NCBI GenBank assembly: GCA_964462985.1
Contig: CAYXAA010000003.1
Coordinates: forward strand, 1-64,000
Reading direction: 5' to 3'
Source: CAYXAA01 sp964462985
GTDB taxonomy: Bacteria > Pseudomonadota > Alphaproteobacteria > Rhizobiales > Stappiaceae
DNA: 64,000 nt
Made by a program: the position numbers and the translations under genes. The notes under the pieces were generated by a model. That model worked only from the letters and a program-made list of their open reading frames with translations. It searched no databases and was not told the DNA's origin. Positions 56,582 through 64,000 of the stretch are shown in pieces. The first letter of the stretch is position 1. Every line of letters begins with the position of its first letter.

Positions 56582-56625
56582 CGACAACAACAGCGTCCGG
56601 GTTGTTGTTGCACGGCGGCAACAAC
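56582..56625. promoter_or_regulatory. Overlapping alternative hairpins
   Basis: A 10-bp stem (56582-56591 with 56601-56610, one G-T wobble, 9-nt loop) and an 8-bp perfect stem GTTGTTGC/GCAACAAC (56604-56611 with 56618-56625, 6-nt loop) share the GTTGTTG segment and cannot form together. They lie 41 bp past the vapC stop. Confidence 0.35.
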
Positions 56626-56665
56626 GGGATTCATCATCCCAGACGTCGCGGAAGGACAAATGCTC

Positions 56666-57094
56666 TCACGCCAGATCGGTTCGCGTGAAGCCGGCTCCCT
56701 TGTAGATCAGCCCCACGCCCCGGGCTTTCGCGCAAGCGTAGGCGATGCAATCGCCGAAGTTGAGATTGGCTGGATGACCCACGGCCTTGCCATAGGCCGT
56801 CGCGGCGTCAAGGGCGAGCGCGCCGATCTCTTCGGTGATGGGAATCTCCTCCGCCCCGAGTTCGGCAACAAGTTCGTCGACGATCTCACGTGCGGCCGAA
56901 ACAAGTTCCGGCCCCGGTTTCACGGCAGCGCCACCGGCCGCCGCCGCCGCTTGGGCGACGGCCAATGCGGCCTCGAACCGGACGACCGGTGAAACGAAAC
57001 ATTCGTTCTGCACGTCCGAAAGCTGCGTCGAGAGATCCTGCCAGCCGGGTTCCTGATTGATGATGGCCACAAGGGCGGAGGCGTCGATGAACAT
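56666..57094 (-). CDS. vapC: VapC-type PIN-domain toxin
   Basis: 142 residues, ribonuclease toxin of a type II toxin-antitoxin system. PIN-domain acidic residues are visible: MFIDASALVAIINQEPGW (D4), an RFEAALA Glu, and NFGDCIAYACAKARG with the conserved Asp pair region, then LIYKGAGFTRTDL. The ATG overlaps the stop of vapB (TGATG), the standard vapBC arrangement. Likely cleaves tRNA or rRNA when freed from VapB. Confidence 0.92.
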   Translation of the reverse strand: MFIDASALVAIINQEPGWQDLSTQLSDVQNECFVSPVVRFEAALAVAQAAAAAGGAAVKPGPELVSAAREIVDELVAELGAEEIPITEEIGALALDAATAYGKAVGHPANLNFGDCIAYACAKARGVGLIYKGAGFTRTDLA

Positions 57095-57339
57095 CAGCGG
57101 TTGCCCCACATCTTGTCCGAATAAGCCTTCATGTCGAAACCGGGATTGGGCAGGCCGATCTTTGCCGCCTTCTCGTGGATCTTGCCGAGGCGGTCCCGCA
57201 GCGGCACGAGCGCTCGTGCCCGCTCCAGTTCGTGCTTGAGGGCGGTTCGAACGGCCTCGGTCTTGTTCCGGGCCCTGGTGAGCCTGGTCAGCTCCTCGGC
57301 CATCGCCGAGACATCGTCGTCGCGAATGAACAGCGGCAT
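57094..57339 (-). CDS. vapB: VapB-type antitoxin
   Basis: 81 residues. MPLFIRDDDVSAMAEELTRLTRARNKTEAVRTAL is the ribbon-helix-helix/PSK-type N-terminus of the Rv0623-like VapB family, which binds its own operator. The C-terminal part (RLGKIHEKAAKIGLPNPGFDM) would bind and inhibit VapC. Start at ATG 57339; a GTG one codon earlier is possible. No clear Shine-Dalgarno: the candidate operator occupies the sequence just upstream, so a leaderless or short-leader mRNA is possible. Confidence 0.9.
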   Translation of the reverse strand: MPLFIRDDDVSAMAEELTRLTRARNKTEAVRTALKHELERARALVPLRDRLGKIHEKAAKIGLPNPGFDMKAYSDKMWGNR

Positions 57340-57341
57340 CA

Positions 57342-57364
57342 CTGATATCCAGTTTCTGATATCA
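57342..57364 (-). promoter_or_regulatory. Candidate VapBC autoregulatory operator
   Basis: Two copies of CTGATATC at 57342-57349 and 57356-57363, spaced 14 bp, immediately before the vapB start. The GATATC core is itself palindromic, so the sites read as direct or inverted repeats. Placement suits a ribbon-helix-helix repressor. Confidence 0.5.
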
Positions 57365-57418
57365 CGTTATCGTGCGAGGCAATTGCAACAAACACGCGCT
57401 CCAGCGTCGCAGTGCACC

Positions 57419-59254
57419 CTACCCCACCTTTTCCCATGCCGGTGCCAGGAAACCGCCGGATTGCCGCTTCCACAGGTCGGCGTAGAGCCCGCCACGGACC
57501 AGCAGCTCCCGGTGCGTCCCCTCCTCGACGATCCGTCCCTCGTCCATCACCACAAGGCGATCCATTGCCGCGATCGTCGACAGCCTGTGGGCAATCGCGA
57601 GCACGGTCTTTCCACTCATCAGATCGGCAAGGCTCTCCTGGATCGCCGCTTCAATCTCGGAGTCGAGCGCGGAGGTCGCCTCGTCGAGCACAAGGATCGG
57701 GGCATTTTTCAAAAGCACGCGCGCGATGGCGATGCGCTGGCGCTGCCCACCGGAAAGCTTGACACCGCGCTCGCCGACATGGGCGTCAAAACCCCTGCGT
57801 CCGCGCCGGTCCACGAGTGCGGCGATGAAGTCCGCGGCATGGGCCTTTGCCGCGGCGGCCCGGATGGCGGCATCGCTCGCCTCCGTCATGCCGTAGGCAA
57901 TGTTGTCGCGGATCGAGCGGTGCAGCAGTGACGTGTCCTGGGTTACCACGCCGACAGCCGCACGCAAGCTGGCCTGGCTGACGTCTGATACGTTCTGGCC
58001 GTCGATCAGGATGCGCCCGCCCTCGACGTCGTAGAAGCGCAGAAGCAGGTTGACCAGCGTCGACTTGCCGGCACCGGAACGGCCGATCAGCCCGACCCGC
58101 TCACCCGGCTCGACAGTGAGTGAAAGGTCGTCGATCACGCCGGACGGCTTGCCGTAATGGAAGCGCACATGGTCGAACACGATGCGGCCTTCGGTTATCT
58201 GGAGCGGCGCAGCATCCGGTCGATCGGTCACCGCGACCGGCCGCGTGATCATGTCCGCGCTGTCCTGCAACGTGCCGAGCGACCGGAACAGCCCGTTCAG
58301 CTGCCCCATCAAACGGCCGAGCAGCTGATTGAGCCGCAGCACCAGCCCGAGCACGATCGCCACCTCGCCCGTGGTGATCGAACCGCCCTGCCAGGAGCGG
58401 ATCGCCACCGCCGCAATCGCCACGATCATGACACCGCTCAGCAGGCTCATCAGCCCGCGAACCATCGTCAGCGCCCGTGTGAAGCTGCGCAGCGCATCGA
58501 GAAAATTGCGGTAGGTCAGCCGCAGCCCGTGGCCCTCGCGGCCGTCGTCGCCGAACAGCTTCACCGTCTGGATGTTCGAGTAGATGTCGACCAACCGTCC
58601 CGTGACGCCGGAAGCGGTGTGCGCGGTTGCCCGGGCCCGGGCGCGAATGCGCGGAATGAAGATCCGCGCGATCACCGAAAACAGGATAAGCCAGAAAGCG
58701 ATCAGCAGGCCGAACAACGGATCGAGCCCCGCGAGCAGCGCGAAGGTCGAACCAGCGAAGACAAGAATGTACCAGGTGACTTGGAGCAGACTCACCATGA
58801 AGTCGCCGGCCGCCTGTCCCGCCTGCCAGACTTTCTGGGATATTCGGCCGGCGAACTCGTCGTGGAAATAGCCGAGGGACTGCCGCATCACCCGGTCATG
58901 CGCCTGGTGGCGGACCATGTTGAAGAAGCCCGGCACCACGGTCTGCTCCTCGACGAAGGCCGTCAGCAGGGTCACCATGGTTCTGAGCACAAGAACGACC
59001 GCGGCCATCATGAGCAGCGTCGGCGCCTCGCGGGCGAAGAAATCCGCCTTGGCGCCGCTTTGCATCATGTCGACCAGGTCGCCGACGAAGACGAACAACA
59101 GCGCCTCGATAAGCGCCGTGGCGCCGCCGAGCACCAGCATCGCGAGAAACACCCAGCGCGCCTGGGAGACGAAGAACCACAGGAAAGCCATCGCGCCGCC
59201 CGGCATTGCCCGGTGCGGGGGCGGCGCGAACGGATCGATCCATCCTTCGAACAA
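57419..59254 (-). CDS. Half-size ABC exporter, copy 2
   Basis: 611 residues. Six-helix membrane domain, then ATPase with Walker A GRSGAGKST near residue 391, LSGGQRQRIAIAR, ILVLDEATSALDSE and AIAHRLSTIAAMDRL. The ATPase end is nearly identical to copies 1 and 3, the membrane part is more diverged. The only standard start in frame is TTG at 59254; the frame is open back to the TAG at 59294 with no ATG or GTG, and copies 1 and 3 suggest a start near here. It lies 39 bp behind copy 3 and is probably co-transcribed. Confidence 0.92.
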   Translation of the reverse strand: MFEGWIDPFAPPPHRAMPGGAMAFLWFFVSQARWVFLAMLVLGGATALIEALLFVFVGDLVDMMQSGAKADFFAREAPTLLMMAAVVLVLRTMVTLLTAFVEEQTVVPGFFNMVRHQAHDRVMRQSLGYFHDEFAGRISQKVWQAGQAAGDFMVSLLQVTWYILVFAGSTFALLAGLDPLFGLLIAFWLILFSVIARIFIPRIRARARATAHTASGVTGRLVDIYSNIQTVKLFGDDGREGHGLRLTYRNFLDALRSFTRALTMVRGLMSLLSGVMIVAIAAVAIRSWQGGSITTGEVAIVLGLVLRLNQLLGRLMGQLNGLFRSLGTLQDSADMITRPVAVTDRPDAAPLQITEGRIVFDHVRFHYGKPSGVIDDLSLTVEPGERVGLIGRSGAGKSTLVNLLLRFYDVEGGRILIDGQNVSDVSQASLRAAVGVVTQDTSLLHRSIRDNIAYGMTEASDAAIRAAAAKAHAADFIAALVDRRGRRGFDAHVGERGVKLSGGQRQRIAIARVLLKNAPILVLDEATSALDSEIEAAIQESLADLMSGKTVLAIAHRLSTIAAMDRLVVMDEGRIVEEGTHRELLVRGGLYADLWKRQSGGFLAPAWEKVG

Positions 59255-59293
59255 GCGAAACAGCCGCTGCAGTATCTGCTCCCGTAAGGCTCG

Positions 59294-61144
59294 CTATTCG
59301 GCCGCAGCCACATCCAGGAACCCACCCGACTGGCGGTTCCAAAGTTGGGCGTAGAGACCACCCCGGGCGATCAGGTCGTCGTGCCGCCCTATCTCGATGA
59401 TAGCGCCCTGATCCATGACGACCAGCCGGTCCATCGCCGCGATGGTGGACAATCGGTGTGCGATCGCGATCACGGTCTTGCCGTGCATCAGCTGGAACAG
59501 GTTCTCCTGGATCACCGCCTCGACCTCGGAATCGAGCGCGGACGTGGCCTCGTCGAGCACAAGGATCGGGGCATCCTTGAGCAGCACCCGGGCAATCGCG
59601 ATGCGCTGGCGCTGGCCGCCGGACAGCTTGACGCCGCGCTCGCCGACATGGGCATCGAGCCCGCGTCGGCCCTTCATGTCGGCAAGCTCGGGAATAAAGC
59701 CCATGGCATGGGCCCGTTCCGCCGCACGGATGATGTCGTCTTCCCCCGCGTCCGGGCGGCCGTAGGCGATGTTTTCACGGACGGAGCGGTGCAGCAGCGA
59801 GGTGTCCTGCGTGACGACACCGATCTGGCGGCGCAGCGACTCCTGAGTGACCTTGCTGATGTCCTGACCGTCGATCAGGATCCGGCCGCCCTCAAGGTCG
59901 TAGAACCGCAGAAGCAGGCTCACCAGCGTCGACTTGCCGGCGCCTGAACGGCCGACCAGTCCGATCTTTTCACCCGGTGCGATGTCGAGCGTCAGGTCGC
60001 TGATGACCCCGCCCTCCTTGCCGTAGTGGAAGCGGATCCGCTCGAAGCTGATGGCGCCCTGCTGCACGACGAGGTCGGCGGAGGCCGGAGCATCGGTGAG
60101 GCCGAGGGGCCGGGCGATGGTCTCGAGCCCCTCCTCCACGGTGCCAATGTTCTCGAAGATGTTCGTGACCGTCCACATGATCCAGCCGGACATCGTCACC
60201 AGGCGGACGACCAGGCCGAGGGCTACGGCAATGGCACCGACCGACATCAGCCCCTGGTGCCAGGACAGCACCGCAACAAGACCTGTGGCGCCGATCAGCA
60301 GCCCATTGATGAGCTGCATCAGGCAGACCATCGTCGAGAGCGGCCGGAGAAAATCCCGATACTTGCCCGTGTGATAGGCAACCGCGTCCCGGGCATAGTC
60401 CTCTTCCCGGCTACCGGAGGCGAACAGCTTGACTGTCTGGATGTTGGTGTAGCTGTCGACGATCCGTCCGGTCAGCATTGACCGTGCTTCCGACATCTCC
60501 ATCGAACCGCGGCGGATGCGCGGGACATAACGCAGCATCAGCGAGATGTAGGCTGCAATCCACAGACCGAGGGGGACCAGCAGCCACGCGTCGACGTCCG
60601 CGAACAGGAACAGCGTGGCGCCAACATAGATCGTGACGAACCAGATCGCATCGAGGAAATCGACCACGGCGGCGCGCAGGGACTGGCCGGTCTGCAGCAC
60701 CTTGTTGGCAATGCGGCCGGCGAAATCGTTGTGGAAGAAGGCAAGCGACTGCCTCAGCACGTACAGATGCGATTGCCAGCGGACGATATTCGTCAGCGCC
60801 GGCTCGATGCCCTGGAAACGCAGCACGGCATGGAGCGCGAAGAACAGCGAGCGGAACAGCGCCAGGACGGCCAGCATCCAGAATAGGCTGAAGCCGTGCT
60901 CGGCAAGCACCGTCTCCGGAGACGACCGGCCGAGCAGGTCGACCAGAGTGCCAACGTAGCGATAGATCGAGACCTCAATCAGGGCGACGAACAGCCCGAC
61001 CACGGCCAGCATGGCGAGCGGCGGCCAGACCTGACGGATGAAATGCCAAAAAAAGGCTCCGAGCGTGGCGGGCGGCGGCGCGCCGTCGTAGGGCCGGAAC
61101 GGCGTCGACAGCGACTCGAACAAGGACAGGAAACGGGCGAACAT
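59294..61144 (-). CDS. Half-size ABC exporter, copy 3
   Basis: 616 residues from ATG 61144 (MFARFLSLFESL, matching the start of copy 1); ATG 61147 is an equally good alternative with the same GGAG. Six-helix membrane domain; Walker A GRSGAGKST near residue 398; LSGGQRQRIAIAR; ILVLDEATSALDSE. First of the three paralogues in transcription order. Copies 2 and 3 could form a heterodimeric exporter, since they are adjacent and diverged. Confidence 0.93.
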   Translation of the reverse strand: MFARFLSLFESLSTPFRPYDGAPPPATLGAFFWHFIRQVWPPLAMLAVVGLFVALIEVSIYRYVGTLVDLLGRSSPETVLAEHGFSLFWMLAVLALFRSLFFALHAVLRFQGIEPALTNIVRWQSHLYVLRQSLAFFHNDFAGRIANKVLQTGQSLRAAVVDFLDAIWFVTIYVGATLFLFADVDAWLLVPLGLWIAAYISLMLRYVPRIRRGSMEMSEARSMLTGRIVDSYTNIQTVKLFASGSREEDYARDAVAYHTGKYRDFLRPLSTMVCLMQLINGLLIGATGLVAVLSWHQGLMSVGAIAVALGLVVRLVTMSGWIMWTVTNIFENIGTVEEGLETIARPLGLTDAPASADLVVQQGAISFERIRFHYGKEGGVISDLTLDIAPGEKIGLVGRSGAGKSTLVSLLLRFYDLEGGRILIDGQDISKVTQESLRRQIGVVTQDTSLLHRSVRENIAYGRPDAGEDDIIRAAERAHAMGFIPELADMKGRRGLDAHVGERGVKLSGGQRQRIAIARVLLKDAPILVLDEATSALDSEVEAVIQENLFQLMHGKTVIAIAHRLSTIAAMDRLVVMDQGAIIEIGRHDDLIARGGLYAQLWNRQSGGFLDVAAAE

Positions 61145-61619
61145 CATGCGGCTCCGGCAAGGCGGGCAAGAAGCGATCGGCTGCGCGGCGGCCGGCACGG
61201 GGCAGGCGTCGGCGCACGGGCTTGAATCCCAGCAACGTCAGGGGGCTAAATCGCCTCTCCCAGCCGCATGGCGAGGTTTGGCGCAAGGATCGGAGAGGCA
61301 GAGACTACCCGTCGCGACTGCGAGATTTTCATGACATCCGGGTCCCGATCCCATGCGTTTACCGACACGCGAAACCCTGTCGCACTACGGGCGCGGCAGT
61401 CCAGGCTGCGAGGCCGATACCGGCCGCAGGCTACCGGCATGATCCGTTGCGGACAAATCAAAAGCCTTGATACCAGATATCATCCTGGTCGATACGTCCG
61501 TCAGGCCGCAGTCGGAACGGACGGCAAGCTTTGCGTTACTCGACCGTTGTCCGCCGGCGACAGCAAACGCCGGGGTCGGCGCGCCGATCTATTCGAGCGA
61601 GCGGAGAGACGATCCCGGC
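61145..61619. other. Divergent intergenic region between ABC exporter copy 3 and trmL
   Basis: 475 bp. Frames here are low-complexity or Arg-rich and unconvincing. An A/T-richer segment at about 61455-61485 may hold a promoter for trmL, but I cannot place -35/-10 boxes reliably. Confidence 0.45.
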
Positions 61620-62078
61620 ATGCCGGACCTTGCCCTCTACCAACCCGACATTCCGCAGAATACGGGGACGATCCTGCGGCTTGCCGCCTGCCTCGGCGTC
61701 TCGGTACACCTGATCGAGCCCGCCGGCTTTCCCCTGTCGGACCATGCACTGAAACGGGCCGGAATGGACTACCTGGAGCGCGCGACCATGCTGCGCCATA
61801 TCGGCTGGTCGGCGTTCGAGGCCTGGCGGGCACAATGCGGCCGCAGGCTGATTCTGCTGACCACCCGCGGGTGCATCCGCTATACTGACTTCGTGTTCCG
61901 GCCCGACGACCTGCTGTTGCTCGGCCGCGAGTCCGCGGGGGTTCCGGACGAGGTGCATGCGGCCGCGGATGCCGCACTGATCATCCCGCTGGCTCAAGGC
62001 CTGCGCTCGCTCAACGTCGCCGTCGCCGCCGGAATGGTGCTCGGCGAAGCCTTGCGGCAGACGACATCTTTCCCGTAA
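61620..62078 (+). CDS. trmL: tRNA (cytidine(34)-2'-O)-methyltransferase
   Basis: SPOUT-fold enzyme that 2'-O-methylates the wobble base of tRNALeu isoacceptors. 152 residues. ALYQPDIPQNTGTILRLAACLG is the family start, then FPLSDHALKRAGMDYLE, LLLGRESAGVPDEVHAAAD and IPLAQGLRSLNVAVAAGMVLGEALRQ forming the trefoil knot. Start at ATG 61620 fits the family; an in-frame start at 61467 would add 51 unrelated residues. hemF follows after 36 bp. Confidence 0.95.
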   Translation: MPDLALYQPDIPQNTGTILRLAACLGVSVHLIEPAGFPLSDHALKRAGMDYLERATMLRHIGWSAFEAWRAQCGRRLILLTTRGCIRYTDFVFRPDDLLLLGRESAGVPDEVHAAADAALIIPLAQGLRSLNVAVAAGMVLGEALRQTTSFP

Positions 62079-62114
62079 AGCAGCACGAACGTAAGCAAAC
62101 TGCCGAGACGGACC

Positions 62115-63047
62115 ATGGCTGCAGCAGCGCACTCTCCCGACCCGCGTGGAGGTCCCATCCCCGATGGTATCGAGGACAAGAAGGCAACGGCATCAGCCTG
62201 GTTCGCGTCGCTGCGCGACCGGATCTGCGCCGCCTTCGAGACGCTCGAGGACGAGATCGGGGCGCTGGACGGTCCCCTGTCGGACCGGCCGGCCGGCCGC
62301 TTCGTGAGAAAGCCGTGGCGACGCACCGACCATACCGGCGCCGACGGCGGCGGCGGCACCATGGCGATGATGCACGGCCGGGTGTTCGAAAAGGTCGGCG
62401 TCCACGTCTCCACGGTCCACGGCGAATTCTCGCCCGAGTTCCGCGGCCAGATCCCGGGCGCCTCTGAAGATCCGCGGTTCTGGGCATCCGGCATCTCGCT
62501 GATCGCCCATATGCACAATCCGCATGTCCCGGCCGTTCACATGAACACCCGAATGGTGGTGACGAGCCGGCAGTGGTTCGGCGGCGGTGCGGACCTGACC
62601 CCCGTGCTCGCTGCCCGGCGGACCCAGGACGACCCCGACACGATCGCCTTCCACGCGGCGATGGAGGCCGCCTGCAGTGGCCACGCCGGTGCGGACTACG
62701 CACGTTTCAAGGACTGGTGTGACGAGTACTTCTACCTGCCGCACCGCGGCGAGCCGCGCGGCATCGGCGGCATCTTCTACGACTATCTCAATTCCGGCGA
62801 CTGGGAGGCGGACTTCGCCTTCACACGCTCGGTCGGCCTGGCCTTCCTGGACATCTATCCGCGCCTGGTCAGGGCCAACTTCACCAAGCCGTGGAGCGAT
62901 GAGGAGCGCGAAGAGCAGCTCGTCCGCCGCGGCCGTTACGTCGAATACAACCTCCTCTACGACCGCGGTACCATCTTCGGCCTGAAGACCGGCGGCAACG
63001 TCGATTCAATCCTGTCGTCGCTGCCGCCCGTGGTGAAATGGCCGTAA
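62115..63047 (+). CDS. hemF: Oxygen-dependent coproporphyrinogen III oxidase
   Basis: Aerobic decarboxylation of coproporphyrinogen III to protoporphyrinogen IX in haem synthesis. 310 residues. GGGGTMAMMHGRVFEKVGVHVSTV, NPHVPAVHMNTRM, WFGGGADLTP, KDWCDEYFYLPHRGEPRGIGGIFYD and RRGRYVEYNLLYDRGTIFGLKTGGN are diagnostic, with the conserved catalytic Asp/Arg in these blocks. Supplies haem that cytochromes b and c1, encoded nearby, need. Confidence 0.97.
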   Translation: MAAAAHSPDPRGGPIPDGIEDKKATASAWFASLRDRICAAFETLEDEIGALDGPLSDRPAGRFVRKPWRRTDHTGADGGGGTMAMMHGRVFEKVGVHVSTVHGEFSPEFRGQIPGASEDPRFWASGISLIAHMHNPHVPAVHMNTRMVVTSRQWFGGGADLTPVLAARRTQDDPDTIAFHAAMEAACSGHAGADYARFKDWCDEYFYLPHRGEPRGIGGIFYDYLNSGDWEADFAFTRSVGLAFLDIYPRLVRANFTKPWSDEEREEQLVRRGRYVEYNLLYDRGTIFGLKTGGNVDSILSSLPPVVKWP

Positions 63048-63071
63048 CGGTTTTGGACCTCTCGCCGATTG

Positions 63072-63480
63072 TCAGGCCGTTGGGTCAGCCGCCCGCGTCT
63101 TCGGCGCTGGCGTTCGGCGCCTGAATTCGCCGTGATCCCCTGGCAGCACGATGGTGCGGAACTGCTGAAACGGGGCCGTGTCGAGCTTGCGGCCCATCGC
63201 GACCATCGTGAAAAAGCCATCCACGGCGGTTGCGCCTCCTTGTAGGAGCGGTCTTCCGTCGACGCCGAAGAGATGTCGCAGATCGTCATGATCCGCGTCA
63301 GTGCCGGGATGTCGTCGCCGGCGAGACCGTCCGGGTAGCCGCAGCCGTCAAGAAACTCGTGATGGCCCACGACTGCCGCGACGACCGCCGGATCGAGATG
63401 TTGTCGTTGCAGGATCTCCCGGCTGTAGACTGGATGTTGCTGGATTTCCGCCCGCCCCTCTTCGGTCAGTGGACTCTCCC
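63072..63480 (-). pseudogene. Remnant of an HD-GYP domain gene
   Basis: The minus strand reads PLTEEGRAEIQQHPVYSREIL, then VVGHHEFLDGCGYPDGLAGDDIP and TRIMTICDISSASTEDRSYKEA, the C-terminal half of an HD-GYP cyclic-di-GMP phosphodiesterase-like domain with the HHE and GYP elements. The upstream half with the HD metal motif is missing. The frame breaks near 63220-63245 (two extra bases or one lost) and continues in another frame as AVDGFFTMVAMGRKLDTAPF to a stop at 63072. No plausible start codon. Non-functional relic, unless the lesion is a sequencing error. Confidence 0.75.
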
Positions 63481-63655
63481 GGCAGCACCCGTTAGCGCCG
63501 CAATACGACAAACCTGCCGTTTCAGCGGACACGCAGTTTCCCGTAGCTCCACCTAGACGCGAAAAAGACGTCCAATCGATTCGACTGGACGTCCGAAAGC
63601 TGTTTACAATCAAACGGTGGAGCGGCGTATCTGCGTACAGCCGCGGATCTTTGCC

Positions 63656-64000
63656 CTAATTCGCCGGCTGGATCGCAGACAGGAGCCAATCCTCGCCGCC
63701 ACGCCGGACGAAGGTCCAGATTTCGGTGGTTTCTTCGTGCCGGTCGGCATCGCCTTCGACCACCCGGCCGCTGGCGCGCTCCCGGGTCACCTCGATCGCG
63801 GAATAGCGCATCGCCACTGTGGCGTATTCCGTTTCACCCTCACGCCAGGCCTCGGCGACATCGCCCTGCAGCAGCTTGATGTCGTGGATCTCGTTGGTCA
63901 GTCCCTGTGACGCCGATCGCCCGATTTCCTCAGCCAGGAACCCCATCACCTCCGGCGTCGTTCGGGCGCGAATCGCGGCAAAATCTTCTGCGGCGTAGGC
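63656..64000 (-). CDS. Tim44-like domain protein, C-terminal part
   Basis: 115 codons of the C-terminus; the frame is open to the window edge, so the start lies outside. FAAIRARTTPEVMGFLAEEIG, LLQGDVAEAWREGETEYATVAMRYSAIEV, and HEETTEIWTFVRRGGEDWLLSAIQPA match the Tim44/TIM44-like NTF2-fold domain widespread in alphaproteobacteria. Usually an inner-membrane-anchored protein with an N-terminal membrane helix, here not visible. Confidence 0.88.
   Translation of the reverse strand, partial: AYAAEDFAAIRARTTPEVMGFLAEEIGRSASQGLTNEIHDIKLLQGDVAEAWREGETEYATVAMRYSAIEVTRERASGRVVEGDADRHEETTEIWTFVRRGGEDWLLSAIQPAN

Larger units (their letters stand above)
56151..56665. other. Intergenic region between vapC and small membrane protein gene
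   Basis: 515 bp. Contains a 24-codon ORF on the minus strand at 56366-56440 (starts MIGKLALQIR) behind a GGAGGGAA Shine-Dalgarno, and two mutually exclusive hairpins at 56582-56625 built on CAACAAC/GTTGTTG. No promoter could be placed with confidence. Confidence 0.5.

Noticed and set aside
58157..59287. 376-codon ORF opposite ABC exporter copy 2
   Set aside because: His/Arg/Gln-rich translation typical of antisense reading of a high-GC gene.

Overview
This is a chromosomal window from a high-GC alphaproteobacterium, most likely of the order Hyphomicrobiales (Rhizobiales). The evidence is the gene content and order: a long-tailed uvrB, a DUF1402 protein, an Omp25/Omp31-type porin-like barrel, the set SDR - uvrC - pgsA - moaD - moaE, ilvE divergent from a MarR/OmpR/kinase set resembling petP-petR, lgt - midA-like - pgeF - M24, prs - rplY - pth - ychF, and petABC near trmL and hemF. 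I cannot name a genus. I found no tRNA, rRNA, CRISPR array, transposase or prophage gene.

Layout. 1-3.2 kb: 3' part of uvrB, then two composite palindromic repeats flanking a frameshifted GIY-YIG endonuclease gene. 3.2-4 kb: an ORF-poor, hairpin-dense stretch that may be a structured RNA. 4-6.6 kb: tandem fluoride channel genes (crcB x2), then anmK and a small DUF6665-like gene. 6.9-16 kb: mostly single genes for envelope, RNA and metabolic functions: a DUF1402 protein with lytic-transglycosylase-like motifs, a glyoxalase II-like hydrolase, a glycine-rich cold-shock protein, a GNAT-rlmJ pair, a secreted RNase T2 coupled to a Cys-rich secreted protein, a DUF1176 protein, a GST and a PhnD-like protein. 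16-30 kb: outer-membrane barrel, Ca2+/cation antiporter, SDR, uvrC, then a cluster of three TPR-sulfotransferase paralogues with a membrane-anchored EEP phosphohydrolase and a HlyU-like protein, lying between uvrC and pgsA-moaD-moaE. 30-38 kb: MFS exporter, ilvE, petP/petR-like regulators and a sensor kinase, csaA, a TetR regulator, proC and a YbjN protein. 38-49 kb: ubiK/lgt divergent pair, midA-like, pgeF, a creatinase-like protein, a lipoprotein, prs, rplY, pth, ychF, two MaoC-like hydratases and a GNAT. 49-54 kb: apt, mtnP and the cytochrome bc1 operon petABC. 54-61 kb: three homologous half-size ABC exporters with a VapBC toxin-antitoxin pair and a small membrane protein among them. 61-64 kb: trmL, hemF, a broken HD-GYP gene and the C-terminus of a Tim44-like protein.

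How the genes relate. Many neighbours are translationally coupled by ATGA, GTGA or TGATG overlaps: crcB1/crcB2, GNAT/rlmJ, Cys-rich/RNase T2, SDR/uvrC, sulfotransferase 2/EEP, sulfotransferase 3/HlyU, response regulator/kinase, ybjN/proC, lgt/midA, pgeF/M24, MaoC pair and vapB/vapC. apt and mtnP both act in purine salvage. hemF supplies haem that petB and petC need, and the petP/petR-like regulators lie about 18 kb from petABC.

The most unusual parts are (1) the sulfotransferase/EEP module inside an otherwise conserved gene order, (2) the paired palindromes around the broken GIY-YIG gene, whose small hairpins keep pairing while changing sequence, (3) the hairpin-rich stretch upstream of crcB, and (4) the ABC-exporter triplet interrupted by vapBC.
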